From the NCBI GenBank assembly GCA_021810985.1, contig JAJZQA010000033.1:1-12509 (forward strand): a DNA stretch of 12,509 nt, in the 5' to 3' direction. The stretch is from Deltaproteobacteria bacterium. GTDB taxonomy: Bacteria; Desulfobacterota; Desulfuromonadia; Geobacterales; Geobacteraceae. The position numbers were made by a program, and so were the translations under genes. Each line of letters opens with the position of its first letter. Within the stretch, counting starts at the first letter, position 1. Shown one piece after another: positions 6,282 through 12,509 of this stretch. Under the pieces are notes generated by a model that saw only the letters and a program-made list of their open reading frames with translations, was not told where the DNA came from and searched no databases.

Positions 6282-7499
6282 ATGGCACACGACGATCTGG
6301 ACCAACTGAAAATAGACAAGACAGCTATCGCCCCCCGGACTGGAACGTCCCGCAACAGACGCTACTGGATCGCGGGGGTGGTGCTGGTCGCCCTGGCGGC
6401 AGGCCTCTTTTTCAGCGGGGTGCTGCGGCCCGCGGCCACCGTTGAGCTCGTGAGTGTCCAACAGACCTATCCTTCCCAGGGCTTTACCCTGCTGAATGCC
6501 AGCGGTTATGTCGTTGCCCAGCGGAAGGCGGCGGTGGCTTCCAAGGCAACCGGGCGTCTGGTCTGGCTGGGCGTCGAGGAGGGGAGTGTCGTTCGCCAGG
6601 GAGAGGTGCTGGCCCGGATCGAAAATGACGACGTCCTGGCCGGTCAAGAGCAGGCAGCGGCAAATCTGAACAGTATCCGCACGACGCTGAATCAGGCGCG
6701 GGCCGAGCTGCACGATGCCGAACTCTCCTTCAAGCGCACCAAGGCCCTGCTGGCCGAAGGAATTGTCTCCGCGGCGGACTTTGATGCGGCGCAGGCTCGC
6801 TATCGGAGAGCCCGGGCCGCGGTTGCCGGCGCCGAAGCAAACATCCGGGCCGCTTCGGCTGCCCTTGAAGCGGCCAGGGTCGCGGTGGAGTTCACCCGGA
6901 TCCGGGCGCCCTTTGATGCGGTGGTGCTGACCAAGAATGCCGATGTGGGCGATATCGTCACCCCCCTCGGCGCGGCAGCCGATGCCAAGGCGGCAGTTGT
7001 GACCATTGCCGACATGGCCTCCCTGCAGGCTGAAGTGGACGTCTCGGAATCCAACCTGGAAAAGGTCCGGGTCGGCCAGCCGTGCGAGATCCAGCTGGAT
7101 GCCTTTCCCGATCTCCGTTTTCGCGGGCTGGTCCACATGGTGGTGCCGACCGCGGACCGAAGCAAGGCCACAGTGCTGGTCAAGGTCAAATTTTTGGATA
7201 TCGACAAGCGGATCCTGCCGGAGATGAGCGCAAAGGTGGCCTTCCTGTCCCGGCCGGTGGCCAAGGCGGAAGAGCAGCCGCAGACCACGGTCAACCCCGA
7301 GGCGGTGGTGGAGCGGGGCGGACGGAAGGTGGTCTTCCTGGTGCAGGATAACCGGGTCGTGGAGACTCCGGTGAAGCTCGGGAGCAAAGTAGGTGAACTG
7401 GAGGAAGTGCTCAGCGGCGTGAAGGCCGGGGACAGCGTGGTCCTGCGCCCCGCTGACAAACTGCGGGATGGCTCCCGGATCACGGTCCCGGAAAAATAA
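6282..7499 (+). CDS. Periplasmic adaptor subunit, HlyD/MacA type (RND-MFP family)
   Basis: This 405-residue protein is a membrane fusion protein of a tripartite exporter. A short cytosolic N-terminus is followed by one membrane helix (about residues 29-48). Then come the first lipoyl half (VVAQRKAAVASKATGRLVWLG, GSVVRQGEVLARIEN), an Ala- and Arg-rich alpha-helical hairpin of coiled-coil type (about 125-205), the second lipoyl half starting FTRIRAPFDAVV, a beta-barrel domain (ADMASLQAEVDVSESNLEKV) and a C-terminal membrane-proximal domain. It would bridge the inner-membrane transporter and an outer-membrane channel. The ATG at 6282 has GGAAGG about 15 bases upstream; the longer frame from 6192 starts inside the repeat element and is rejected. 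Four bases separate its stop from the ATPase start, showing an operon. Confidence 0.88.
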   Translation: MAHDDLDQLKIDKTAIAPRTGTSRNRRYWIAGVVLVALAAGLFFSGVLRPAATVELVSVQQTYPSQGFTLLNASGYVVAQRKAAVASKATGRLVWLGVEEGSVVRQGEVLARIENDDVLAGQEQAAANLNSIRTTLNQARAELHDAELSFKRTKALLAEGIVSAADFDAAQARYRRARAAVAGAEANIRAASAALEAARVAVEFTRIRAPFDAVVLTKNADVGDIVTPLGAAADAKAAVVTIADMASLQAEVDVSESNLEKVRVGQPCEIQLDAFPDLRFRGLVHMVVPTADRSKATVLVKVKFLDIDKRILPEMSAKVAFLSRPVAKAEEQPQTTVNPEAVVERGGRKVVFLVQDNRVVETPVKLGSKVGELEEVLSGVKAGDSVVLRPADKLRDGSRITVPEK

Positions 7500-7503
7500 C
7501 CCT

Positions 7504-8199
7504 ATGAACCAAACAAAGCCGCCCATAGTCCGGATACGGAACCTTTCCAAGTCCTACCGCAGGGGCAGCCAGATCATCCCGGTGCTCGAGGACATCACCT
7601 TCGATATCCCCGACGGTGAATTCCTGGCCCTGATGGGGCCGTCCGGTTCGGGGAAGAGCACCCTCCTCAATCTCCTGGCCGGGATCGACAGCGCCGATAC
7701 CGGCAGCATTCTGATCAACGGGGTGGAAATCACCACCCTGGCCGAGACCGAGCTGGCCCGCTGGCGTTCACTGCATGTCGGCTTCATCTTCCAGTTCTAC
7801 AACCTCATTCCGGTCCTGACAGCCTTTGAAAATGTCGAGCTGCCGCTGCTTCTGACCCGGCTTTCGCGGCAGGAGCGGCGCGCCCATGTGGAGACCGCGC
7901 TGCGGGTCGTGGGGCTCGCCGACCGGATGGACCACTACCCGGCGCAGCTTTCCGGCGGGCAGCAGCAGCGGGTCGCCATTGCCCGGGCCGTGGTGACCGA
8001 TCCGACCATTCTGGTGGCCGACGAGCCGACCGGCGATCTGGACCGCTACTCCGCCGGCGAAATTCTCGACCTGATGGACCGCCTTAACCGGGAATCGGGC
8101 AAGACGATCATCATGGTCACCCACGACCCCCGTGCGGCCGAAAAGGCCCATGTCATCAGGTATCTGGAAAAGGGTGAATTGAGCGATGCATCTCAGTAA
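7504..8199 (+). CDS. MacB/LolD-type ABC transporter ATP-binding protein
   Basis: This 231-residue protein is a complete ABC ATPase. Walker A is GPSGSGKST (residues 45-53), the Q-loop region reads FIFQFYNLIP, the signature is LSGGQQQR (149-156), Walker B is ILVADEP with Asp173 and catalytic Glu174, and the H-loop has His207 in VTHD. The FYNLIPVLTAFENVELPLL stretch and DEPTGDLD are typical of the MacB/LolD/FtsE group, whose permeases work by mechanotransmission rather than by passing substrate through the membrane. It is a free-standing domain, unlike classic MacB where the ATPase is fused to the permease. Its 3' end overlaps the next gene by 14 bases. There is no strong Shine-Dalgarno, so coupling to the adaptor gene is likely. 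Confidence 0.92.
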   Translation: MNQTKPPIVRIRNLSKSYRRGSQIIPVLEDITFDIPDGEFLALMGPSGSGKSTLLNLLAGIDSADTGSILINGVEITTLAETELARWRSLHVGFIFQFYNLIPVLTAFENVELPLLLTRLSRQERRAHVETALRVVGLADRMDHYPAQLSGGQQQRVAIARAVVTDPTILVADEPTGDLDRYSAGEILDLMDRLNRESGKTIIMVTHDPRAAEKAHVIRYLEKGELSDASQ

Positions 8200-9343
8200 G
8201 CTGCTCTGGAAAAATGCCTTCCGTCACCGCCTCCGCACCTCTCTCACCATCCTCGGCATCACCATTGCCATTCTCTCCTTCGGCATGCTCCGGACGGTGA
8301 TCAGCGCCTGGTATGCCGGGGTCGATGCCTCCTCCGCCAGTCGCCTCGTCACCCGCAACGCCATTTCCCTGATTTTTTCCCTGCCCATTTCCTACAAAGA
8401 CCGCTTTCGTCAGATCGATGGCGTCCAGGCGATTTCCTCCGGTAACTGGTTCGGCGGCATATATATTGACGAAAAGAACTTCTTTCCCAATTTTGCCGTG
8501 GAGATGGAGAACTATCTCAAACTCTACCCGGAGTTCGTGCTCTCGCCGGAACAAGTTGCCGCGGCCAGCCGCGACCGCAAGGGCTGTGTGGTCGGCCGTA
8601 AGCTGGCGGAGCGCTTCGGTTGGAAGATCGGCGACTCCATCATTCTGAAAGGAACCATCTTCCCCGGTGACTGGGAGTTTGTCCTGCGCGGCATCTACCG
8701 CGGCCGGGACAAAACGGTTGATGAAACGCAAATGTTCTTCAACTGGGAGTATCTCAATGAAACCATGCTGAAGACCGTGCCGCGGCGGGCCAACCAGGTC
8801 GGGTTCTACATGGTCGGGGTGACCAACCCGAACCGGGCGGCGGAAGTGGCCCTGGCCATCGACCGGACCTTCAAGAACTCCCTGGCCGAGACCCTGACCG
8901 AAACGGAAAAGGCCTTCCAGCTCGGCTTCATCTCCATGACCGAGGCGATCGTCATCGCCATCCAGCTGGTCTCCTTCGTGGTGATCATCATTATCATGGC
9001 GGTGGTCGCCAACACCATGGCCATGACGGCGCGGGAGCGGATCGGCGAGTACGCGGTCTTCAAGACCCTCGGCTTTCGCGGCTACCACATTGCCGGCCTG
9101 ATCTTCGGCGAATCGCTGGTCATCACCATGACCGGCTGCGTATTGGGGATCGTCCTCACCTATCCCGCGGCCAAAGCCTTCGGCAGCACCCTCTCCAATT
9201 ATTTCCCGATTTTCAACGTGGCAACCTCGACGATTTATCTGGATGTGGCGGCGGCCTTGCTGGTGGGGATCGTGGCGGCGGTCTTTCCCACCTGGCGGGC
9301 GGTGACTATTCGAATTGCTGATGGGTTGAGGAGGATCGGTTAA
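8186..9343 (+). CDS. ABC transporter permease, MacB/FtsX type (first)
   Basis: This 385-residue protein has the four-helix MacB-type plan. It has an N-terminal cytosolic segment (MHLSKLLWKNAFRHRLRTSL), helix 1 (about 19-40), a large periplasmic domain of the MacB_PCD kind (about 45-245), and three helices in a C-terminal FtsX domain (about 255-280, 305-330, 345-370). The ARERIGEYAVFKTLGFRGYHI stretch after helix 2 is the usual coupling region that contacts the ATPase. It starts inside the end of the ATPase gene (14-base overlap), so translation is coupled. It differs clearly from the second permease, so the pair most likely forms a heterodimer with two ATPase copies. The substrate cannot be inferred. 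Confidence 0.88.
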   Translation: MHLSKLLWKNAFRHRLRTSLTILGITIAILSFGMLRTVISAWYAGVDASSASRLVTRNAISLIFSLPISYKDRFRQIDGVQAISSGNWFGGIYIDEKNFFPNFAVEMENYLKLYPEFVLSPEQVAAASRDRKGCVVGRKLAERFGWKIGDSIILKGTIFPGDWEFVLRGIYRGRDKTVDETQMFFNWEYLNETMLKTVPRRANQVGFYMVGVTNPNRAAEVALAIDRTFKNSLAETLTETEKAFQLGFISMTEAIVIAIQLVSFVVIIIIMAVVANTMAMTARERIGEYAVFKTLGFRGYHIAGLIFGESLVITMTGCVLGIVLTYPAAKAFGSTLSNYFPIFNVATSTIYLDVAAALLVGIVAAVFPTWRAVTIRIADGLRRIG

Positions 9344-9345
9344 CC

Positions 9346-10512
9346 ATGGCGATACCTTTTTCCTACAGCTTCCGCAATCTCTGGACCCGGCGCCTGACGA
9401 CCGTGCTGACCGCCTCGGGCATGGCCCTGGTGGTGTTCGTCTTTGCCTCGATTCTGATGCTCTCCGAGGGGCTAAGAAAAACCCTGGTGGATACCGGTTC
9501 GCCGGACAACGTCGTGGTGATCCGCAAGGGCTCCGCTTCGGAAGTGCAGAGCGGCATCGAGCGTATCCAGGCCGCCATTGTCGAAACCGAGCCGGAGGTT
9601 GCCTTTGGTGTGAGAGGTAGGCGTCTCCTGGCCAAGGAACTGCTGGTGCTGATCAATCTCCCCAAGCGCGGCACCAACAAAACCTCGCAGGTGGTTATCC
9701 GCGGCATTCAGCCGGAATCGCTGCTGCTGCGGCCCCAGGTGAAGCTGGTGCAGGGCCGGATGCCCAAAGCCGGCTCTTCGGAGATCATGGCCGGGGCCAG
9801 CATTGCCCGGCGTTTTCGGGGCGGAGGGGTAGGGGAGAATCTCCGTTTTGGTATGCGCGACTGGACGGTTGTCGGGATTTTCGATGCCGGCAACAGCGCT
9901 TTCAGTTCGGAGATCTGGGGCGATGCCGATCAACTTATGCAGGCCTTCCGGCGGCCGGTCTATTCCTCGGTGATCTTCAAGCTGGCCGATTCGTCCGCCT
10001 TTGAGGCGGTGAAAAAGCGGCTCGAGGGCGATCCCCGCCTGACTCTGGAGGCGCGGAGGGAGACCAAGTACTATGCCGACCAGTCGGAGATGATGGCCAA
10101 ATTCCTCCGCATCCTCGGGATGTCGTTGACGGTAATCTTTTCCCTGGGTGCCATTATCGGCGCCATGATTACCATGTACTCCGCCGTCGCCAACCGCACC
10201 AGCGAGATCGGCACCCTGCGGGCGCTCGGTTTTCAGCGGGGGAGTATCCTCGCGGCCTTCCTCATGGAGTCCCTGCTGCTCGGCCTGGTCGGCGGCTGCA
10301 TCGGGCTCTTCTTTGCCTCCTTTCTGCAACTCTTCACCATTTCCACGCTCAATTTCCAGACCTTTTCGGAGCTGGCCTTCAGTTTTACTCTTACCTTTGA
10401 GATCTTTTACAAGTCGCTGCTTTTTTCTCTCATCATGGGTTTTGTCGGCGGAGTGCTGCCGGCGTTTCGGGCTGCGCGGAAGAATATTGTTGAGGCTTTG
10501 CGGGTGACCTGA
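9346..10512 (+). CDS. ABC transporter permease, MacB/FtsX type (second)
   Basis: This 388-residue protein has the same plan as its upstream neighbour. Helix 1 is at about 17-38, a periplasmic MacB_PCD-like domain covers about 40-245 (with GVRGRRLLAKELL and VVGIFDAGNSAFSSEIWGD), and FtsX-type helices lie at about 255-280, 300-330 and 350-380. ANRTSEIGTLRALGFQRGSI is the typical cytosolic coupling segment. GAGGAGG (8-9 bases upstream) and a two-base gap after the previous stop support the ATG at 9346. It is the last gene of the operon; no outer-membrane channel gene follows, so a TolC-type protein encoded elsewhere would be needed if the complex spans the envelope. Confidence 0.88.
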   Translation: MAIPFSYSFRNLWTRRLTTVLTASGMALVVFVFASILMLSEGLRKTLVDTGSPDNVVVIRKGSASEVQSGIERIQAAIVETEPEVAFGVRGRRLLAKELLVLINLPKRGTNKTSQVVIRGIQPESLLLRPQVKLVQGRMPKAGSSEIMAGASIARRFRGGGVGENLRFGMRDWTVVGIFDAGNSAFSSEIWGDADQLMQAFRRPVYSSVIFKLADSSAFEAVKKRLEGDPRLTLEARRETKYYADQSEMMAKFLRILGMSLTVIFSLGAIIGAMITMYSAVANRTSEIGTLRALGFQRGSILAAFLMESLLLGLVGGCIGLFFASFLQLFTISTLNFQTFSELAFSFTLTFEIFYKSLLFSLIMGFVGGVLPAFRAARKNIVEALRVT

Positions 10513-10745
10513 TTGGTGGTGTGATTTAATACGTTTTGGGGTTTTTTTCTCACGCGGATCAGTATTCTGTTTTGGCAATGGTAAGATGCAACTATATCGT
10601 GCATTTTTATTGGAATATGCTTTTGGGCTCCGATTGTCGGCGGTCCTGAATCGAAGTCGGGAAAGTTTTGTATACTGTCTCCGAAATAACCGCTCATCAC
10701 TCAGACCGCAATTTTTCTAATGTGCGGCCCTCCTGTGAATGGCAA

Positions 10746-10782
10746 AATCCCCCCTGAAATGTAAAACAAAACAGGGGGGATT
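10746..10782. terminator. Bidirectional stem-loop between convergent genes
   Basis: AATCCCCCCTG (10746-10756) and CAGGGGGGATT (10772-10782) form a perfect 11-pair stem with a 15-base loop. Reading minus, the stem is followed by a short T run; reading plus, by TATATTT. It lies 24 bases after the stop of the minus-strand barrel gene, so that gene is the main candidate; it may also stop the exporter transcript. The stretch 10513-10745 before it has no convincing gene. It holds an A/T-rich piece with TTTTTTT at 10544-10550 and a weak CCGCA/TGCGG hairpin near 10708-10730. Confidence 0.7.
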
Positions 10783-10805
10783 ATATTTACTCACGTACCA
10801 GGGAC

Positions 10806-11423
10806 CTACCAGGGGAACCATTTAACGCCGACTGTTGCAACAAAGGTAATTGGGTCGTATTCTCCGAAATTTGTACTTCCAGCTGTAATATCGGTTTTTC
10901 CAAAGAATATACCCCTCAAATCAAGGTTTAGAGCAAAATTCTTAGTTATGAAATAATCACCACCACCGTTTATGTGTCCACCAATAACTGTATCCACGTC
11001 TGCTTTATTTCCAGCAGTATCTGTTGGGTATGCAATCAGTAAATCAACTCCACCGCCGAGATACGCCGCCAGATGGTCCTCAAGAATATTATTGCGTATC
11101 TGCAACCCAACAGAAGGGATTATGGTTTCCATTTTGTAAATCTTCTGACCATTTAGCTTGAAATCAGTTTGCGGCGTATAGGTTACATCAGCTTCAAGGG
11201 CTAACCAACGTGTAAGACCAAAAATCAATCCGCCACCGGTAGAAAAGTCGCTGTCAGATTTCAATTCTGTTTGGGCTGAGTTATTTACTATGGTTCCTGA
11301 CGGCACATTAAAGCCGGCTTTTCCGGAAATGCCCAGTCTTCCTTTAATATCTTCCGCTGAAGCAGTGCCAACTACTATGGTTGAGGCAACTATCATGGCA
11401 AACATAAGGGTGAATTTCTTCAT
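10806..11423 (-). CDS. Small outer-membrane beta-barrel protein
   Basis: This 205-residue protein has a clear Sec signal peptide (Lys2-Lys3, a hydrophobic core, and likely cleavage after ASA at residue 23). The mature part alternates hydrophobic and polar residues as in eight-stranded barrels of the OmpA/OmpW-like porin_4 and OMP_b-brl groups. Visible strands include FSTGGGLIFGLTRWLALEADVTYTP, SVGLQIRNNI, LAAYLGGGVDLLIAY and a final FVATVGVKWFPW with an aromatic end residue for outer-membrane insertion. AAAGGAG seven bases upstream supports the ATG at 11423 rather than 11441. Codon use and base composition are more AT-rich than in the genes to its left. The function is unknown; it is probably structural or a minor porin, and no partner is evident. 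Confidence 0.82.
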   Translation of the reverse strand: MKKFTLMFAMIVASTIVVGTASAEDIKGRLGISGKAGFNVPSGTIVNNSAQTELKSDSDFSTGGGLIFGLTRWLALEADVTYTPQTDFKLNGQKIYKMETIIPSVGLQIRNNILEDHLAAYLGGGVDLLIAYPTDTAGNKADVDTVIGGHINGGGDYFITKNFALNLDLRGIFFGKTDITAGSTNFGEYDPITFVATVGVKWFPW

Positions 11424-11473
11424 TTTATCGCTCCTTTGCAATGTCAGATTTTAATCTACAATAGATCCATGCC

Positions 11474-11519
11474 GTAGATCACGGGATTGCACAAAGTTGA
11501 ATGCAGCCCCGTGATCTAC
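11474..11519. other. Long stem-loop between the Ig-like and barrel genes
   Basis: GTAGATCACGGG (11474-11485) pairs perfectly with CCCGTGATCTAC (11508-11519). Extending inward with one mismatch and one wobble gives a 17-base stem (11474-11490 with 11503-11519) and a 12-base loop. It lies just after the stop of the Ig-like gene and before the barrel gene on the same strand. No T-run follows on the minus strand, so it is at best a weak terminator; it could be an mRNA-stabilising hairpin or a REP-type palindrome, since both feet read GTAG. Confidence 0.55.
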
Positions 11520-11529
11520 TGAAAAGGTA

Positions 11530-12483
11530 TTATCTGCTCAATGTTGAAGACTTGGTCTGCCCCACTGCATCTGTGACCGAAATAATCACTGGAGTGGTCC
11601 AGGCAGAGGTGTCAACTAGGGTTGCTGTCACAATGTTTCCAGAAATCGAAACGCTGACACGTGAAGGATTGCTCGATGACACGCTATACGGCTGGGCACC
11701 GCCTGAAACGGTAAGTTGGATAGTTGTCTGGGTGCCAAAGGTGACAGTTTCCGGTGCAATAGCGAGAGGCGATGCCGAAGTCAGGGTATAGAGGCCTCCG
11801 ACGTATGCTGTGACGGGATTTGCATCATTGGTAACGGCTCTGTAAACTACCGAATCGGTGAGAGTGATGCCGACAGGAGGAGCCGTCATGTCTACCGTCA
11901 CATTGAATATCCCTTGACCAGCGCTATCTGTGGTCACAGTTGCTGCTGATGGCTCGGTAACCGTAGGCACATGGTAATTGACGGTCACCACAGAGCTGCC
12001 TGTTTGACTATAGACCGAGAGAGTGACTGGAACGCCCACCCTTGGATTGCCATTGGAATCAGTCAGCTTGAATGGAATTTGCTGTATGTATCTGAATCCT
12101 GACACAAGCGATGGGTTTATGGTTTTTTCCATAGGGGTCAGAGTACCTGCAGAAGTTGCAAGATCCTGTGGTATATCGATCACACCTAGCCCACGAACAA
12201 TTTGAATGCTGGTATAGGCGCGGTAGGTAACTCCAAGTACAACTGTTTTTGCTTCCAGAAGGACGTTTGTGGTATACGGCGCATCTTGGGTTGTTATAAT
12301 GGCAGTGGCTAGGCCGTTTACATCGGTTACTGGGGTGGTAGCTCCCACTGTTGCAGGTCCGGCAAGGACGGTAAAAGTCACAACTTGATCAGGAACAGCC
12401 GCACCCTGGAGGCTGGGGAGGGCGATCCCAGGGCGGACCGAGCGCCTCTGCCCCAAAAACGGATTGTGACTATTTCCACTCAT
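11530..12483 (-). CDS. Bacterial Ig-like domain protein, probably partial
   Basis: From the ATG at 12483 this frame gives 317 residues, but it stays open to the window edge at 12509, so the true start may lie outside. Residues about 27-95 form a Big_1 (invasin/intimin-type) domain with GAAVPDQVVTFTVLAGPAT and TDVNGLATAIITT. Residues about 130-230 form a second, related unit (FKLTDSNGNPRVGVPVTLSV, TTDSAGQGIFNVTVDM). The last part, about 232-317, looks like another Ig-like fold (LTVSGGAQPYSVSSSNPSRVSVSISGN). Such domains are parts of secreted or surface-anchored proteins, yet no signal peptide exists at this start. The first 25 residues are rich in Arg and Pro, come from DNA much more GC-rich than the rest, and do not look like an Ig strand. 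The gene may be a fragment or joined to other DNA. The function is unknown. Confidence 0.7.
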   Translation of the reverse strand: MSGNSHNPFLGQRRSVRPGIALPSLQGAAVPDQVVTFTVLAGPATVGATTPVTDVNGLATAIITTQDAPYTTNVLLEAKTVVLGVTYRAYTSIQIVRGLGVIDIPQDLATSAGTLTPMEKTINPSLVSGFRYIQQIPFKLTDSNGNPRVGVPVTLSVYSQTGSSVVTVNYHVPTVTEPSAATVTTDSAGQGIFNVTVDMTAPPVGITLTDSVVYRAVTNDANPVTAYVGGLYTLTSASPLAIAPETVTFGTQTTIQLTVSGGAQPYSVSSSNPSRVSVSISGNIVTATLVDTSAWTTPVIISVTDAVGQTKSSTLSR

Positions 12484-12509
12484 TCCCTCAGCTCTTCCAG
12501 GGGATCGTT

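Noticed and set aside
6234..7550. Long minus-strand open frame opposite the adaptor gene (438 residues).
   Set aside because: The adaptor on the plus strand has clear domain structure and operon context; the antisense frame shows only composition-driven openness.
9472..10578. Long minus-strand open frame opposite the second permease.
   Set aside because: Its translation is rich in His, Gln, Lys and Gly without recognisable motifs, and it mirrors a genuine membrane protein gene.
10407..10700. Minus-strand open frame of 97 residues after the second permease.
   Set aside because: Its 3' half is antisense to the permease and no Shine-Dalgarno or recognisable motif supports it.

Overview
The window is about 12.5 kb of moderately GC-rich bacterial DNA, dense with genes and with mostly short intergenic gaps. 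Hopanoid tailoring genes, a Gram-negative signal-peptide and beta-barrel protein, a lipoprotein, and several families of short intergenic inverted repeats suggest a Gram-negative bacterium, most likely a Desulfuromonadales/Geobacter-type deltaproteobacterium. That placement is an inference from gene content and style, not a search result.

Region 1 (about 53-2833, + strand) is a hopanoid side-chain modification unit. A good sigma-70-like promoter precedes hpnJ (B12-type radical SAM enzyme), hpnK (YdjC/ChbG-type deacetylase) and a small four-helix DMT/EamA membrane protein whose start overlaps the end of hpnK. HpnK and HpnJ act on amino-sugar-decorated bacteriohopanetetrol, and the small membrane protein may move the product or a precursor across the membrane. 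No hpnI-like glycosyltransferase is visible; it must lie elsewhere.

Region 2 (2834-5773) holds housekeeping and poorly characterised genes. There is a short CinA-like protein (+). Facing it is a two-gene minus-strand unit: a glutaredoxin-like lipoprotein, then a TANGO2/NRDE-family protein. A divergent DUF503 (YlxP-like) gene follows. The gaps carry an inverted repeat with 9-bp tandem units (3031-3182) and a heptamer repeat (4066-4100).

Region 3 (5774-10512) starts with a gene-free stretch of about 500 bp. It holds a REP-like palindrome pair and a MITE-like inverted-repeat element. A four-gene + strand operon follows: periplasmic adaptor (HlyD/MacA type), MacB-type ABC ATPase, and two FtsX/MacB-type permeases. 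Together they look like a split MacAB-like tripartite efflux or export system without its own TolC-type outer-membrane gene here.

Region 4 (10513-12509) is a more AT-rich, minus-strand segment. It encodes a small outer-membrane beta-barrel protein and a surface-type protein with bacterial Ig-like domains that runs to the right edge and may be truncated or joined to foreign DNA there. A strong stem-loop between the convergent permease and barrel genes probably terminates both. I see no tRNA, rRNA, CRISPR array or intact transposase. No wholly new system is evident. The most useful leads are the possible hopanoid flippase, the intergenic repeat families, the lipoprotein/TANGO2 pair, and the odd right-hand end.
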